Source: Candidatus Kapaibacterium sp. (GTDB lineage Bacteria; Bacteroidota; Ignavibacteria; Kapaibacteriales; UBA961). From it: 29,764 nucleotides of DNA. A model generated the notes under the pieces. That model worked only from the letters and a program-made list of their open reading frames with translations, searched no databases and had not been told where the DNA came from. The stretch covers positions 1-29,764 of the forward strand of contig JALRHN010000005.1 in assembly GCA_023259575.1 (NCBI GenBank), written 5' to 3'. The position numbers and the translations under genes were made by a program. How positions within the stretch are numbered: the first letter of the stretch is position 1; the number at the start of each line of letters is the position of its first letter. Below, in pieces: positions 9,072-16,963 of this stretch.

Positions 9072-9102
9072 TTGGCTATCCCGCGCAGTTTTGATAATTT
9101 TG
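9072..9102 (+). promoter_or_regulatory. Bacteroidota-type promoter of sucC
   Basis: TTG at 9072-9074 and TAATTTTG at 9095-9102 are separated by 20 bp. This matches the known Bacteroidota primary-sigma consensus (TTG about -33, TAnnTTTG about -7). Transcription would begin near 9109, giving a leader of about 78 nt before the sucC ATG at 9187. It is the best promoter match I found in the window; in AT-rich DNA part of the match could be chance. Confidence 0.55.
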
Positions 9103-9186
9103 CAAATGTTCTTTTAATCAGTATCAATTTACTGTTTCCTAACAGAACGTTTGTTATGTTTTTTTGTACAAGTTATTAATTACATT

Positions 9187-10428
9187 ATGAATATCCACGA
9201 GTATCAAGCAAAAGATCTTTTGCGTCGTTACAATGTACCTGTCCTATTTGGCAAACCAGTTTTCAGTGCCGAAGAAGCTGGCACTGTTACCTATCGCGAC
9301 TTTGTAACACGCGGAATTAGTACTGTTGTTCTAAAATCACAAATTCATGCTGGTGGACGTGGCAAAGGTGTAGTTCATGATGTACATACCAATCAGCCTG
9401 TTGAATTATTTGGCAAATTGGTTCGTGGCGTAACTGTTATTCACGATGGAAACATTGCAGACAAAGCATATCAATTAGCAAGAGCAACATTTAGTAATAA
9501 ACTTGTTACTATTCAAACTGGTGATGCTGGTAAAGTTGTACGCAGAATGTTCATCGAAGAAGGATGTTCTATAGTTCATGAATATTACTGTAGCATTTTA
9601 TTAGACAGACAAACCTCACAAAATATCATTATGGTGTCTACCGAAGGTGGTATGGACATCGAAGAAGTTGCTGAACATACACCAGAAAAAATTCTTCGAG
9701 AATATATAGATCCTTCTGTTGGTTTGCAAAGCTTTCAAGCACGTAGAATGGCTTTTGGTTTAGGCCTTAGTGGTGAAGCTTTTAAAAGTTTTTGCACATT
9801 TATCGCCAAATTGTATCATGCCTATGAAGACATGGATTGCAGCATGATGGAGGTAAATCCTTTAGTTGTAAATTCTGAAAACAAATTTATTGCTTTAGAT
9901 GCAAAAGTAAATTTTGATGATAATGCACTTTTCCGTCATCCTGATTTTATGGATTTCAGAGATATCACAGAAGAAGATCCTTTAGAAGTTGAAGCTTCTA
10001 AATTTAATTTAAATTATATAAAATTAGATGGTAATGTTGGATGTATGGTCAATGGAGCTGGCTTAGCAATGGCCACCATGGATATCATTCAACTTGCAGG
10101 TGGAAAACCGGCTAATTTTCTTGATGTTGGGGGCGGAGCAAATGTAGAGCGTATTGCAAATGCCTTCAGAATTATGACTAATGACCCAAGTGTAGAATGC
10201 GTTCTTATCAATATTTTTGGTGGTATTGTACGCTGCGACAGAGTTGCAAATGGGATTGTACAAGCATTACAACAAGTTTCTGTTTCTACTCCTGTTATCG
10301 TTCGATTAGAAGGAACCAATGCAGTTGAAGCTGGAGAAATCCTTAAAAATTCAGGAATGAGATTTTTAGTTGCTACTACTTTAGAAGATGCAGCAAATAA
10401 AGTAACCAAAGCTTTAAATTCTTTATAG
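9187..10428 (+). CDS. sucC: Succinate-CoA ligase (succinyl-CoA synthetase) beta subunit
   Basis: The ATP-grasp subunit of succinyl-CoA synthetase, which forms ATP or GTP while converting succinyl-CoA to succinate in the TCA cycle; it works in the cytosol as a heteromer with SucD. It begins MNIHEYQAKDLLRRY, the standard SucC N-terminus, so I chose the ATG at 9187 (413 aa) over the in-frame ATG at 9151. The nucleotide-binding motif SQIHAGGRGKGVV is at about 51-63. The metal-binding EVNPLVV and ALDAKVN follow, and the C-terminal ligase domain has FLDVGGGANVERI and INIFGGIVRCD. At 413 aa it is about 25 residues longer than E. coli SucC. No sucD follows: a strong terminator lies 16 bp downstream, so the alpha subunit must be encoded elsewhere. 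Confidence 0.95.
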   Translation: MNIHEYQAKDLLRRYNVPVLFGKPVFSAEEAGTVTYRDFVTRGISTVVLKSQIHAGGRGKGVVHDVHTNQPVELFGKLVRGVTVIHDGNIADKAYQLARATFSNKLVTIQTGDAGKVVRRMFIEEGCSIVHEYYCSILLDRQTSQNIIMVSTEGGMDIEEVAEHTPEKILREYIDPSVGLQSFQARRMAFGLGLSGEAFKSFCTFIAKLYHAYEDMDCSMMEVNPLVVNSENKFIALDAKVNFDDNALFRHPDFMDFRDITEEDPLEVEASKFNLNYIKLDGNVGCMVNGAGLAMATMDIIQLAGGKPANFLDVGGGANVERIANAFRIMTNDPSVECVLINIFGGIVRCDRVANGIVQALQQVSVSTPVIVRLEGTNAVEAGEILKNSGMRFLVATTLEDAANKVTKALNSL

Positions 10429-10443
10429 AAAATTTGTTTACTC

Positions 10444-10482
10444 AATAAAAAAAGGATGCTCAAAAGACATCCTTTTTTTATT
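10444..10482. terminator. Bidirectional terminator between sucC and the T9SS surface-protein gene
   Basis: A perfect 15-bp inverted repeat, AATAAAAAAAGGATG (10444-10458) with CATCCTTTTTTTATT (10468-10482), encloses a 9-nt loop. A GGATG/CATCC core flanked by seven A's and seven T's gives a GC stem plus T-tract on both strands. It ends sucC transcripts on the plus strand and the convergent B12-operon transcripts on the minus strand. Its right arm contains the stop codon (10478-10480) of the minus-strand gene. Confidence 0.9.
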
Positions 10483-11425
10483 GGATAATGAATGTTGTTT
10501 TATACCTTTGATTATTAACTGTAGCAATTAATATATAGCTGCCTGAATTTAATGAGCTTGTGTAAAAGTCATCAAGATTGCCATTAAAAATCAATTGTCC
10601 ATCATAAGTATAAACTTTAGCAATTCCGCTATGAGCAGGATAGTTTATCGAAGACTCAGATCCTTTTTGAATTGGATGTGGAAAGATGTGAATATCCTGC
10701 ATATCTTGTTGATTAATAATAGCAATTGCATCTAAATCAAATCCACATGTTTCAAAAGGAGTTGGCCAAGGATCATTTATTTTCTTGCCTCGTGAATCTT
10801 TAGAAGCATAGTGATCATCTATAGATCCGATTATATCGATTATACGTATATGGGTAATGGCATGAATGTTCACGTAAGGGTGGTTTTTTAACTCGGACAA
10901 ATCAAAAGGAGTACCATATCCAGTTTTATATTTTCCTGCAAGATTATGGAGTCCACTGATGTCTTTAATATAATCAAAGGCACCAATCTGTATAGAATCT
11001 TGCGTATTGGAGATTGCTGGAAATCTTATAAAATTAATGCCATCACTGCTTACTTCTACAAATGCTAATTCTAAAAAATGATCTTCAAATGAGTTTTCAA
11101 AGACAGCAAAATCTGCACCTGGGCCATCTACAATCGGTTTTTGAAATGTTAAAGTAGCAATTCCACCATCACCTAAACTTATTACGCGATTATCCGCTTT
11201 ACCAAGCGCATGATCACTAATACCAAAACTGGCAAAATCAGCTAGTGTATCTGCTATAAGTATTCTTCCCCTTTTGATATCACAACTAATAGCCCAACTT
11301 TGAATCAATGTAGAATTCGCATCTATAGCATCACAACTTGGTGTACCAACTTTATCAGGAAACTGAGCATACATATGAATGCTATAAAAAAGAGCTATGG
11401 AATTAATGGCAATGCGCCTAATCAT
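10478..11425 (-). CDS. T9SS-exported surface protein, second gene of the cobalamin-riboswitch operon
   Basis: A 315-residue protein with a signal peptide (about 1-20, ending MYAQ). Its body (about 21-240) includes SLGDGGIATLTFQKPI, GPGADFAVFENSFED, LELAFVEVSSDG and the closing GFDLDAIAIIN. I associate this pattern with Bacteroidota cell-surface proteins that often accompany vitamin B12 uptake genes. The C-terminal 70 residues or so (IFPHPIQKGSESS ... SGSYILIATVNNQRYKT) form a T9SS type A sorting domain, so it is probably exported and surface-attached. The start lies 3 nt after the stop of the DUF6580 gene (TAGAATATG), so the two are cotranscribed under the upstream B12 riboswitch. Binding of cobalamin, or of a B12-carrying partner, is inferred from regulation and not shown by any motif. 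Confidence 0.8.
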   Translation of the reverse strand: MIRRIAINSIALFYSIHMYAQFPDKVGTPSCDAIDANSTLIQSWAISCDIKRGRILIADTLADFASFGISDHALGKADNRVISLGDGGIATLTFQKPIVDGPGADFAVFENSFEDHFLELAFVEVSSDGINFIRFPAISNTQDSIQIGAFDYIKDISGLHNLAGKYKTGYGTPFDLSELKNHPYVNIHAITHIRIIDIIGSIDDHYASKDSRGKKINDPWPTPFETCGFDLDAIAIINQQDMQDIHIFPHPIQKGSESSINYPAHSGIAKVYTYDGQLIFNGNLDDFYTSSLNSGSYILIATVNNQRYKTTFIIQ

Positions 11426-11428
11426 ATT

Positions 11429-12001
11429 CTACTCTTGTCTTAAAGCAATAACAGGAAATCGCATAGTATTGCCTGCTATATAGAATCCACCAAATAATAC
11501 AGCAGAATAAAATATATCACCCAAAAAACTTCCTTGTAAGAAAGGAATTCCTGCAATATAAGATGCCATTAATCCTTGAAATGTTTGAGGATACAATGGA
11601 TTTCCTATCCAAGCACCAAAATTCGTGATTAAGAAAAATGTAGATGTTGCAATGATGCTTCCGGCGAGTATTTTAGGAATAGATAGAGTATTAAATAGGA
11701 AGTATCCAATTATTGCAATTAGAGCATATGCTCCGTATTGCCAATAAAAACCCTGATAAAACCATGTAAATCCCTGAAAATAATCTGCAAATATTATATT
11801 ATTAATAAACAGATCACTAAGCCAGGTTGCTGCTAATGGTAAGAACATAGCTTGCCACTTTTTTGAAAAAAATGCGCCTCCTAAAAGGCCCATAGCTGCC
11901 AAAGGAGAGAAATTATACGGATGAGGTAGGATTCTACTGAAAGCAGCGATTATCAAAAGCAATGATAAAACAGAGAAACGAAGAAACATTTTATGTGTCA
12001 T
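11429..12001 (-). CDS. DUF6580-type membrane protein, candidate B12-related transporter component
   Basis: A 190-residue integral membrane protein with about five or six hydrophobic segments (7-22, 32-48, 52-66, 83-103, 107-131, 155-176). The motif LPHPYNFSPLAAMGLLGGAFF near the N-terminus, followed by LPLAATWLSDLFINN, is what I know from the DUF6580 family, a putative transport protein resembling ECF S-components in size and topology. It is the first gene after a cobalamin riboswitch and is followed after 3 nt by a T9SS surface protein. A role in moving cobalamin or a precursor across the cytoplasmic membrane is therefore plausible, but no energising ATPase is nearby. The ATG at 12001 is used; M5 is an alternative. 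ATACCT/AGGTAT pairing in the leader could hide the AGG upstream of the start. Confidence 0.8.
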   Translation of the reverse strand: MTHKMFLRFSVLSLLLIIAAFSRILPHPYNFSPLAAMGLLGGAFFSKKWQAMFLPLAATWLSDLFINNIIFADYFQGFTWFYQGFYWQYGAYALIAIIGYFLFNTLSIPKILAGSIIATSTFFLITNFGAWIGNPLYPQTFQGLMASYIAGIPFLQGSFLGDIFYSAVLFGGFYIAGNTMRFPVIALRQE

Positions 12002-12066
12002 GATACCAATACCTAAAAATCAAAGTGAGGTATATCAACACAATATATCATTGTGAGTATATGCCT

Positions 12067-12198
12067 GCACTTTACGTGAGTGCTTATTGCATGTAATATC
12101 AAGTGAAGTATCTGGCTTATTCTAATGAACTTACAGTTGCACGACAGCTCGGGATTTACACCCGATTCCTTCAGATCTTATGTTGATTTCTTGATATC
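12067..12198 (-). ncRNA. Cobalamin (B12) riboswitch
   Basis: Read on the minus strand this carries the cobalamin aptamer core: GAAGGAATCGGGTGTAAATC, CCGAGCTGTCGTGCAACTGT and, after a short connector, the B12-box-like AAGCCAGATAC. P1 pairs GATATCAAG (12190-12198) with CTTGATATT (12095-12103). P2 pairs TGAAG (12169-12173) with CTTCA (12104-12108). TCGGG/CCCGA (12161-12165 and 12149-12153) forms an internal stem. AGCTG/CAACT closes loop L5 (TCGTG). Downstream, the hairpin GCACT/AGTGC (12067-12083) presents the loop CACGTAA, whose CACG complements CGTG of L5: the expected kissing loop, with bases compensated relative to the usual CCCGC consensus. The peripheral region between ACTGTAA and AGCCAG is very short. 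It controls the DUF6580/surface-protein operon. Confidence 0.9.
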
Positions 12199-12217
12199 TT
12201 CTGTATAAATGTAGATG

Positions 12218-12247
12218 CAAATTACTCTTTTTTTTATATGATATCAA
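12218..12247 (-). promoter_or_regulatory. Possible promoter of the riboswitch transcript
   Basis: On the minus strand TTG (12245-12247) is followed after 20 nt by TAATTTG (12218-12224), one base shorter than the Bacteroidota TAnnTTTG element. Initiation about 7 nt later, near 12211, would place the first base some 12 nt before the 5' arm of riboswitch P1, which is a sensible position. The imperfect match and AT-rich context keep confidence modest. Confidence 0.4.
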
Positions 12248-12262
12248 CAAAAAGTCTTTCTT

Positions 12263-12799
12263 TTAATCAAATTGTTGCAATGCTAATGATAAATCCTTTT
12301 TTGGTTCTAAACCCATTTTTTTTCTGATACTAAAACGATGATTTTCTACAGTTCTAATATGAATTGAAAGGAGATTTGCAATATCTTTAGTAGACAAACC
12401 AGACTTCAACAAAGCAGATATTCTTACCTCTTGCGATGAAAAATTGGGATATGCCAATAATAAACTTTTAATAAAATTGGTATTCTGTGCTTTTAAATGG
12501 GCTTCAAAATAATTCCAATCTCTATTATTATCTGATTCCTTAGAAATATCCCCAATAATCTCATTTAATTGTATTTTCAAATATTGATCTGAATGTGATT
12601 TTATGAGTTTGTTCAACTTATGAGAAATATTTTGCAATAATTCCTGCTTGTGTACCAACATTAATGCTAATGTCATAATACTTGCAGATTTATTCTCCAT
12701 CTGAGTAGATAATAAATTATTAGTAACTTTTTGATACGAATAATCTTCTTTCATAGACGAACTTTGCGAACCCTTTTGTTCGCTTTTCCTCTCCTCCAT
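12263..12799 (-). CDS. Free-standing LuxR-type HTH transcriptional regulator
   Basis: A 178-residue cytosolic protein. Residues about 117-177 form a LuxR-type helix-turn-helix: NFSSQEVRISALLKSGLSTK leads into DIANLLSIHIRTVENHRFSIRKKMGL, with the typical LS.K.IA..L.I...TVE.HR...RKK.GL spacing. The preceding region (about 45-115; VHKQELLQNISHKLNKLI, then DWNYFEAHLKAQNTNF) resembles the cytoplasmic coiled-coil linker that precedes this HTH in large Bacteroidota sensor-regulators with TPR or propeller domains. Here there is no membrane segment, receiver or propeller. It therefore looks like the output half on its own, and its signal input is unknown. GAGAGG just upstream of the ATG supports the start. 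It lies upstream of, and in the same direction as, the B12 operon, but the riboswitch has its own candidate promoter. Confidence 0.85.
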   Translation of the reverse strand: MEERKSEQKGSQSSSMKEDYSYQKVTNNLLSTQMENKSASIMTLALMLVHKQELLQNISHKLNKLIKSHSDQYLKIQLNEIIGDISKESDNNRDWNYFEAHLKAQNTNFIKSLLLAYPNFSSQEVRISALLKSGLSTKDIANLLSIHIRTVENHRFSIRKKMGLEPKKDLSLALQQFD

Positions 12800-12921
12800 T
12801 TTTCCTCTCTCTATATTATCTTTTCAAACAACCCCGCTAAACCATCTCTATACCCGGAATAGCAAAAGCAATAAATAGTATAATTAAGCCACTCTATTTT
12901 ATAAAAATCTTCACCGAAAAA

Positions 12922-15900
12922 TTATCTTTTGATAAAAACTGATGTTGAAATGTTCGAACCATCCCAGAATATCAATGAATATAATCCCGAAACAAATCCA
13001 TGAAGAGATAATGTAACTTCATTATCATTACATTTCTTTTGTATTAACTCTCTACCCAATGCATCAATAATTGTTATAATAATTGGTGTTTTAAATTGGT
13101 GATTAATGAATAATTCATCTTCACTACTTTGATATAATGTTATACCTTGAGTATTATCAATTTCCTGTGATATACCTGATATATCAAATGCATATTCTTC
13201 AGATATATTTCCACATAAATTTGTATCCTGAATATATACTTGATAAGAACCACTATTTAGAACCTTTAAAAACTGTTTGGTTTCCCCATCCAGAATCTGT
13301 TGATTCTTATACCATTGATACTTATGCGATTTAGATGCAAATAAAGTATCTTGAATTCTTATAATATTTGGTTTTACAGGAATTTCATTGAACTTAACAA
13401 AAAAAGAATCCGATTTTTTTGTGCAATCATTTTCATCCCACACCTGAACAGTGAAAACTCCATTATTGCTTATATGCACCGTATCTTTTTTTGAACCATT
13501 GCTCCATAAATAACCAGCATATCCTTTTGGAGCTTTTAATATTACTGTATTCCCAATACATGGTTGAATATTATCAAACAATTCAATGACTGGTTTTTCT
13601 AATTCACCTACAGCTATATCAACGGTTGACTGCGCAGAACATACTGTTTGTTTTCTAACTACTGCAATTTGCCCATTTGAACTTGCCCATTGCACAATTA
13701 AACTTTCAGAATTCTTACCTGAAATAATCGTGCCACCTGTTACAGACCACTCGGTTGTTATACCATTTTGTTTAGGAACGCTATAGGTTGCACTTGTATT
13801 TATACATACTGATTTAGGACCACTTACTTCTACAATTGGCACAGGTAATACTGTTACTTTTACTGTATCTGATACCCTAAAACAGCCATTTGATGCGGTA
13901 CATTTACTATAAAATGATCCATTTTTGCCAACTTTTATGGTTTTGGTTTTTTGTCCATTAGACCATTCATATTCAGCATAATCGCCAATAATTTCTAATT
14001 GTACGCTATCACCTTCGCAAACTGTAGTATTTCCCTTTGCTAATATTGTTGGTTTTGCAATATTATCTACCTTGACATGTATTGTGTCATTTTTTACACA
14101 ATTCTCTCCATCGGTTACAGTAAGAATATAAGTAGTAGAAGATAAAGGACTTGCTAAAGGTTGAGAAATTATCGAACTAGATAATCCTTGAATTGGACTC
14201 CATGAATATTGATATGGCGGTGTTCCACCATTTACTATAGAACTTCCTCCAATCAATACAGAATTTCCCTCGCATATTGTTTTATCTAGTGATAACTGAA
14301 TATTTAACTCAGGATTCATTGTAATGGAAACTGTGTCTTTTTTAATACATCCTTTTCCATCTGTAACTGTACATATATATGTAGCTGATTGCTGAACAGT
14401 AACAGAAGGATTAGCAGAACTAGGATTTGTTAAGCCAGTTGATGGTGTCCATTGAAATGTTATTGGAGCAGTACCGCCCTGAGCTGTTGGATTTCCTCCA
14501 AGTGTAATTGTTGTCCCTTTACATACTTTTATATCCTGTCCAGCTTGTACTGTTACAGGTGGATTCATAGAAATAATAATTGTATCCTTAACAGAACAAT
14601 TATTTACATCTGTAACTGTACAAATATATGTTTCTGATTGTTGTACATTAACTATTGGATTTGATTCATTAGGATTATTCATTCCTGTAACAGGAAACCA
14701 TGAATATTGATAAGGAGGATAACCAGAAGTTGCAGTTGGACTACCACCTAGATTTATGATACTTCCTTTACATACAGATTGATCTGCACCTGCATTAATT
14801 TGTAATTTTAAATAAGGAAAGATTGTATCTCTTGCTATTGATGTACATCCTAATGCATCTGTTACTGTTAATGTATAAATTCTTGTTTCTGGGAAAGTAC
14901 AGAGTAAAGTAGGATTTGCAATTGCTGGATTGCTTAATCCATTTACTGGACTCCATGAATATGTATATGGTGGAGTGCCACCAGAAGCTGCAGGAGAATG
15001 CCCTAAAGTGGCGATTTGTCCATTACAAATTCGATAATAACCTTTTCCAAAAGCAGTTGGCTGATTATATACTGTTATAACATTATTTTTGATGACAGAA
15101 TGAGACCCATTTGAATTTGTAGCGGTTAGTTTTACCGAATAATTTCCACTATTGATATATGTATGAACGGGGTTTTTACTTGTATAATCAATAGTGCCAT
15201 TATTATCAATATCCCATGCCCATGATATTGGATTTGAAGTGCTATTATCTTGAAATGATACTTGAAGTGGACTACATCCTGCTATTGTATTGGTGGTAAA
15301 ATCTGCGCTTGGAGGCAATCCTAATTCACAATTACTGGCATTGAGTTTTGTCATTAATTGCGGACCACAAGGTTTATTTGCGGTACTAAAATCTACTACA
15401 TCAACTCCACCTGCAATATCAGAAACTGTACTTAATGTTCTTTTATCGGTATTTGTTCCAACTGCATAATGCATTACATAAGAACTATTAATTACATGAC
15501 CCAATTGATGAGCATGCCCAAGTTCATGAAGGACAACCGTCTCAAAATCATATTTATTGCCTGATGTAGCTCCTGGTCCAAAATTCCAACCTGCGCCAGG
15601 TGTTACCCTAAACAACATATCAAAACCATCATTATACCATTGATCATTGGCACAAGCAGCAAAATAATTATATGTTACCCCCAAAGCTCCAGTAGGTAAT
15701 GCTGCATCATTAAATGCGATAATATTAATTCCATCATTAGAAAAAGTATTCACTGTCGATGTATTTGTAGCAATCTTAAAATTAACAAAGCTTCCACATC
15801 GCCAGCTTTGCAGCGCTCTTTTTACTGCACTTGTTGGATCTGCCCCAAAAGCATCATTAAAAGTTAATGTATGTCCACCCATATTGTCTTGATTAGAAAG

Positions 15901-16800
15901 CCAATATCGATAATGATTATTGTTATAGGTTGTATTTAGAGCATTATAATTGACTGTTAATGTTTGCGTGGAATTTGCTATAGTCCCATCTTTTGCAGTT
16001 ACTTTAACTATCCCTGTACCAGCCCTAGTAGGAATTTTAACCTGAATTTGGGCATCATTCCACGAAACAATATTAGATGCTAAAGCAGATATCCATGTAG
16101 TACCACCATCATCAGAATTTTTAAATTCTACATTCGCACTTCCGGAATATGAAGTACCAAAACCTGATCCATTAATCGTGAGTACATTACCAATCCCTGC
16201 AGATGCTGTAGTTGGATTAATTGAACTTATAGAAGCAGCTAGAGTTTTTTCTCGTTTATCTGGTATACTTGGCTTGATAAACTGTTTATAAGGAGAACCA
16301 GTAAATGAAGATATTTGCTTCAATATAGTATTTACAGATTGAATCTGTAAAAATGGATCTGAAATGATTCCTTGATTATCGTATAGAATATGGCTTTGGG
16401 GTCCGGCAAAAGGTATGGTTTGTATTAATTTTGAAGAAATTGGCGATTGTATTGTTACAAAAAATATTCCCTTTGATGCTATTTCAGGATTAAATCCAGG
16501 ATAAACCTCGATTGCTCTATCGCCTACAATTCCACCCTGAGATATGATATCGATATGTGTATATGTTGAACCTTTAAAAGTTTGTTGAACTGCAACTGTA
16601 AAAGCAGAATAAATCATTGTTTTTTCAGTATTCCAATATGATTTTTTTGCTATGACAGTTCCTTCAACAATCACATCAGCCATAGTGCATCGATCTTTAA
16701 TACTTACTGGATATATCAAGCAAGAAGATGAATGGGCATATGTTTGACACAGTATAAAAAACAAACAAAAAACACTAAGTATGAATGTTTGAGATTTCAA
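12922..16800 (-). CDS. Secreted matrixin-like zinc metalloprotease with TIG, PKD and tandem Ig-like modules, T9SS C-terminus
   Basis: A predicted secreted protease of 1292 residues. It has a signal peptide (about 1-22). Residues 40-175 resemble an N-terminal domain common in Bacteroidota secreted proteins (ADVIVEGTVIAKKSYW). An IPT/TIG domain lies at about 191-284. The catalytic domain (about 296-475) has HELGHAHQLGH at 425-435 (zinc ligands His425, His429, His435; base Glu426) and a Met-turn VMHY (Met443). The usual matrixin Gly at the eighth motif position is Gln432. A PKD domain (about 498-578; WAWDIDNNGTIDY) follows, then four 82-residue modules (584-912), further Ig-like segments, and a T9SS-like C-terminal domain (about 1218-1292). 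The start codon is TTG at 16800: an in-frame TAA lies 13 codons upstream with no ATG after it, and the frame from TTG gives a clean signal peptide. Confidence 0.85.
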   Translation of the reverse strand: MKSQTFILSVFCLFFILCQTYAHSSSCLIYPVSIKDRCTMADVIVEGTVIAKKSYWNTEKTMIYSAFTVAVQQTFKGSTYTHIDIISQGGIVGDRAIEVYPGFNPEIASKGIFFVTIQSPISSKLIQTIPFAGPQSHILYDNQGIISDPFLQIQSVNTILKQISSFTGSPYKQFIKPSIPDKREKTLAASISSINPTTASAGIGNVLTINGSGFGTSYSGSANVEFKNSDDGGTTWISALASNIVSWNDAQIQVKIPTRAGTGIVKVTAKDGTIANSTQTLTVNYNALNTTYNNNHYRYWLSNQDNMGGHTLTFNDAFGADPTSAVKRALQSWRCGSFVNFKIATNTSTVNTFSNDGINIIAFNDAALPTGALGVTYNYFAACANDQWYNDGFDMLFRVTPGAGWNFGPGATSGNKYDFETVVLHELGHAHQLGHVINSSYVMHYAVGTNTDKRTLSTVSDIAGGVDVVDFSTANKPCGPQLMTKLNASNCELGLPPSADFTTNTIAGCSPLQVSFQDNSTSNPISWAWDIDNNGTIDYTSKNPVHTYINSGNYSVKLTATNSNGSHSVIKNNVITVYNQPTAFGKGYYRICNGQIATLGHSPAASGGTPPYTYSWSPVNGLSNPAIANPTLLCTFPETRIYTLTVTDALGCTSIARDTIFPYLKLQINAGADQSVCKGSIINLGGSPTATSGYPPYQYSWFPVTGMNNPNESNPIVNVQQSETYICTVTDVNNCSVKDTIIISMNPPVTVQAGQDIKVCKGTTITLGGNPTAQGGTAPITFQWTPSTGLTNPSSANPSVTVQQSATYICTVTDGKGCIKKDTVSITMNPELNIQLSLDKTICEGNSVLIGGSSIVNGGTPPYQYSWSPIQGLSSSIISQPLASPLSSTTYILTVTDGENCVKNDTIHVKVDNIAKPTILAKGNTTVCEGDSVQLEIIGDYAEYEWSNGQKTKTIKVGKNGSFYSKCTASNGCFRVSDTVKVTVLPVPIVEVSGPKSVCINTSATYSVPKQNGITTEWSVTGGTIISGKNSESLIVQWASSNGQIAVVRKQTVCSAQSTVDIAVGELEKPVIELFDNIQPCIGNTVILKAPKGYAGYLWSNGSKKDTVHISNNGVFTVQVWDENDCTKKSDSFFVKFNEIPVKPNIIRIQDTLFASKSHKYQWYKNQQILDGETKQFLKVLNSGSYQVYIQDTNLCGNISEEYAFDISGISQEIDNTQGITLYQSSEDELFINHQFKTPIIITIIDALGRELIQKKCNDNEVTLSLHGFVSGLYSLIFWDGSNISTSVFIKR
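14065..15051 (-). repeat. Four tandem 82-residue Ig/PKD-like modules inside the metalloprotease gene
   Basis: Residues about 584-665, 666-748, 749-831 and 832-912 repeat one pattern: a cysteine followed by G (VCKGS, VCKGT, ICEGN), then LGG, then GG.PPY.YSWSP..GL..P, then TY..TVTD...C and KDT. The third and fourth copies also share near-identical linkers. A related module occurs in the lectin protein at 22408-24063 (residues about 243-318). The conserved cysteine pairs may form disulfides outside the cell. Such modules usually act as spacers or protein-protein contacts. Confidence 0.8.
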
Positions 16801-16963
16801 TATAGTACTGATAAATGTGATGAAAGCTAATATATATTAAATAGTTACATTGATTGAACTATTGTAAATTACTGTAAAATTTTAATAATCACAATAGAAA
16901 CTACAAGTTATCTTTGATTGATATTTACTATACATTGTCTATTGATTATGAAGCATTAATACA

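Noticed and set aside
10089..10463. Minus-strand open frame opposite the end of sucC
   Set aside because: It is antisense to the conserved SucC ligase domain and would cross the bidirectional terminator; no family resemblance.
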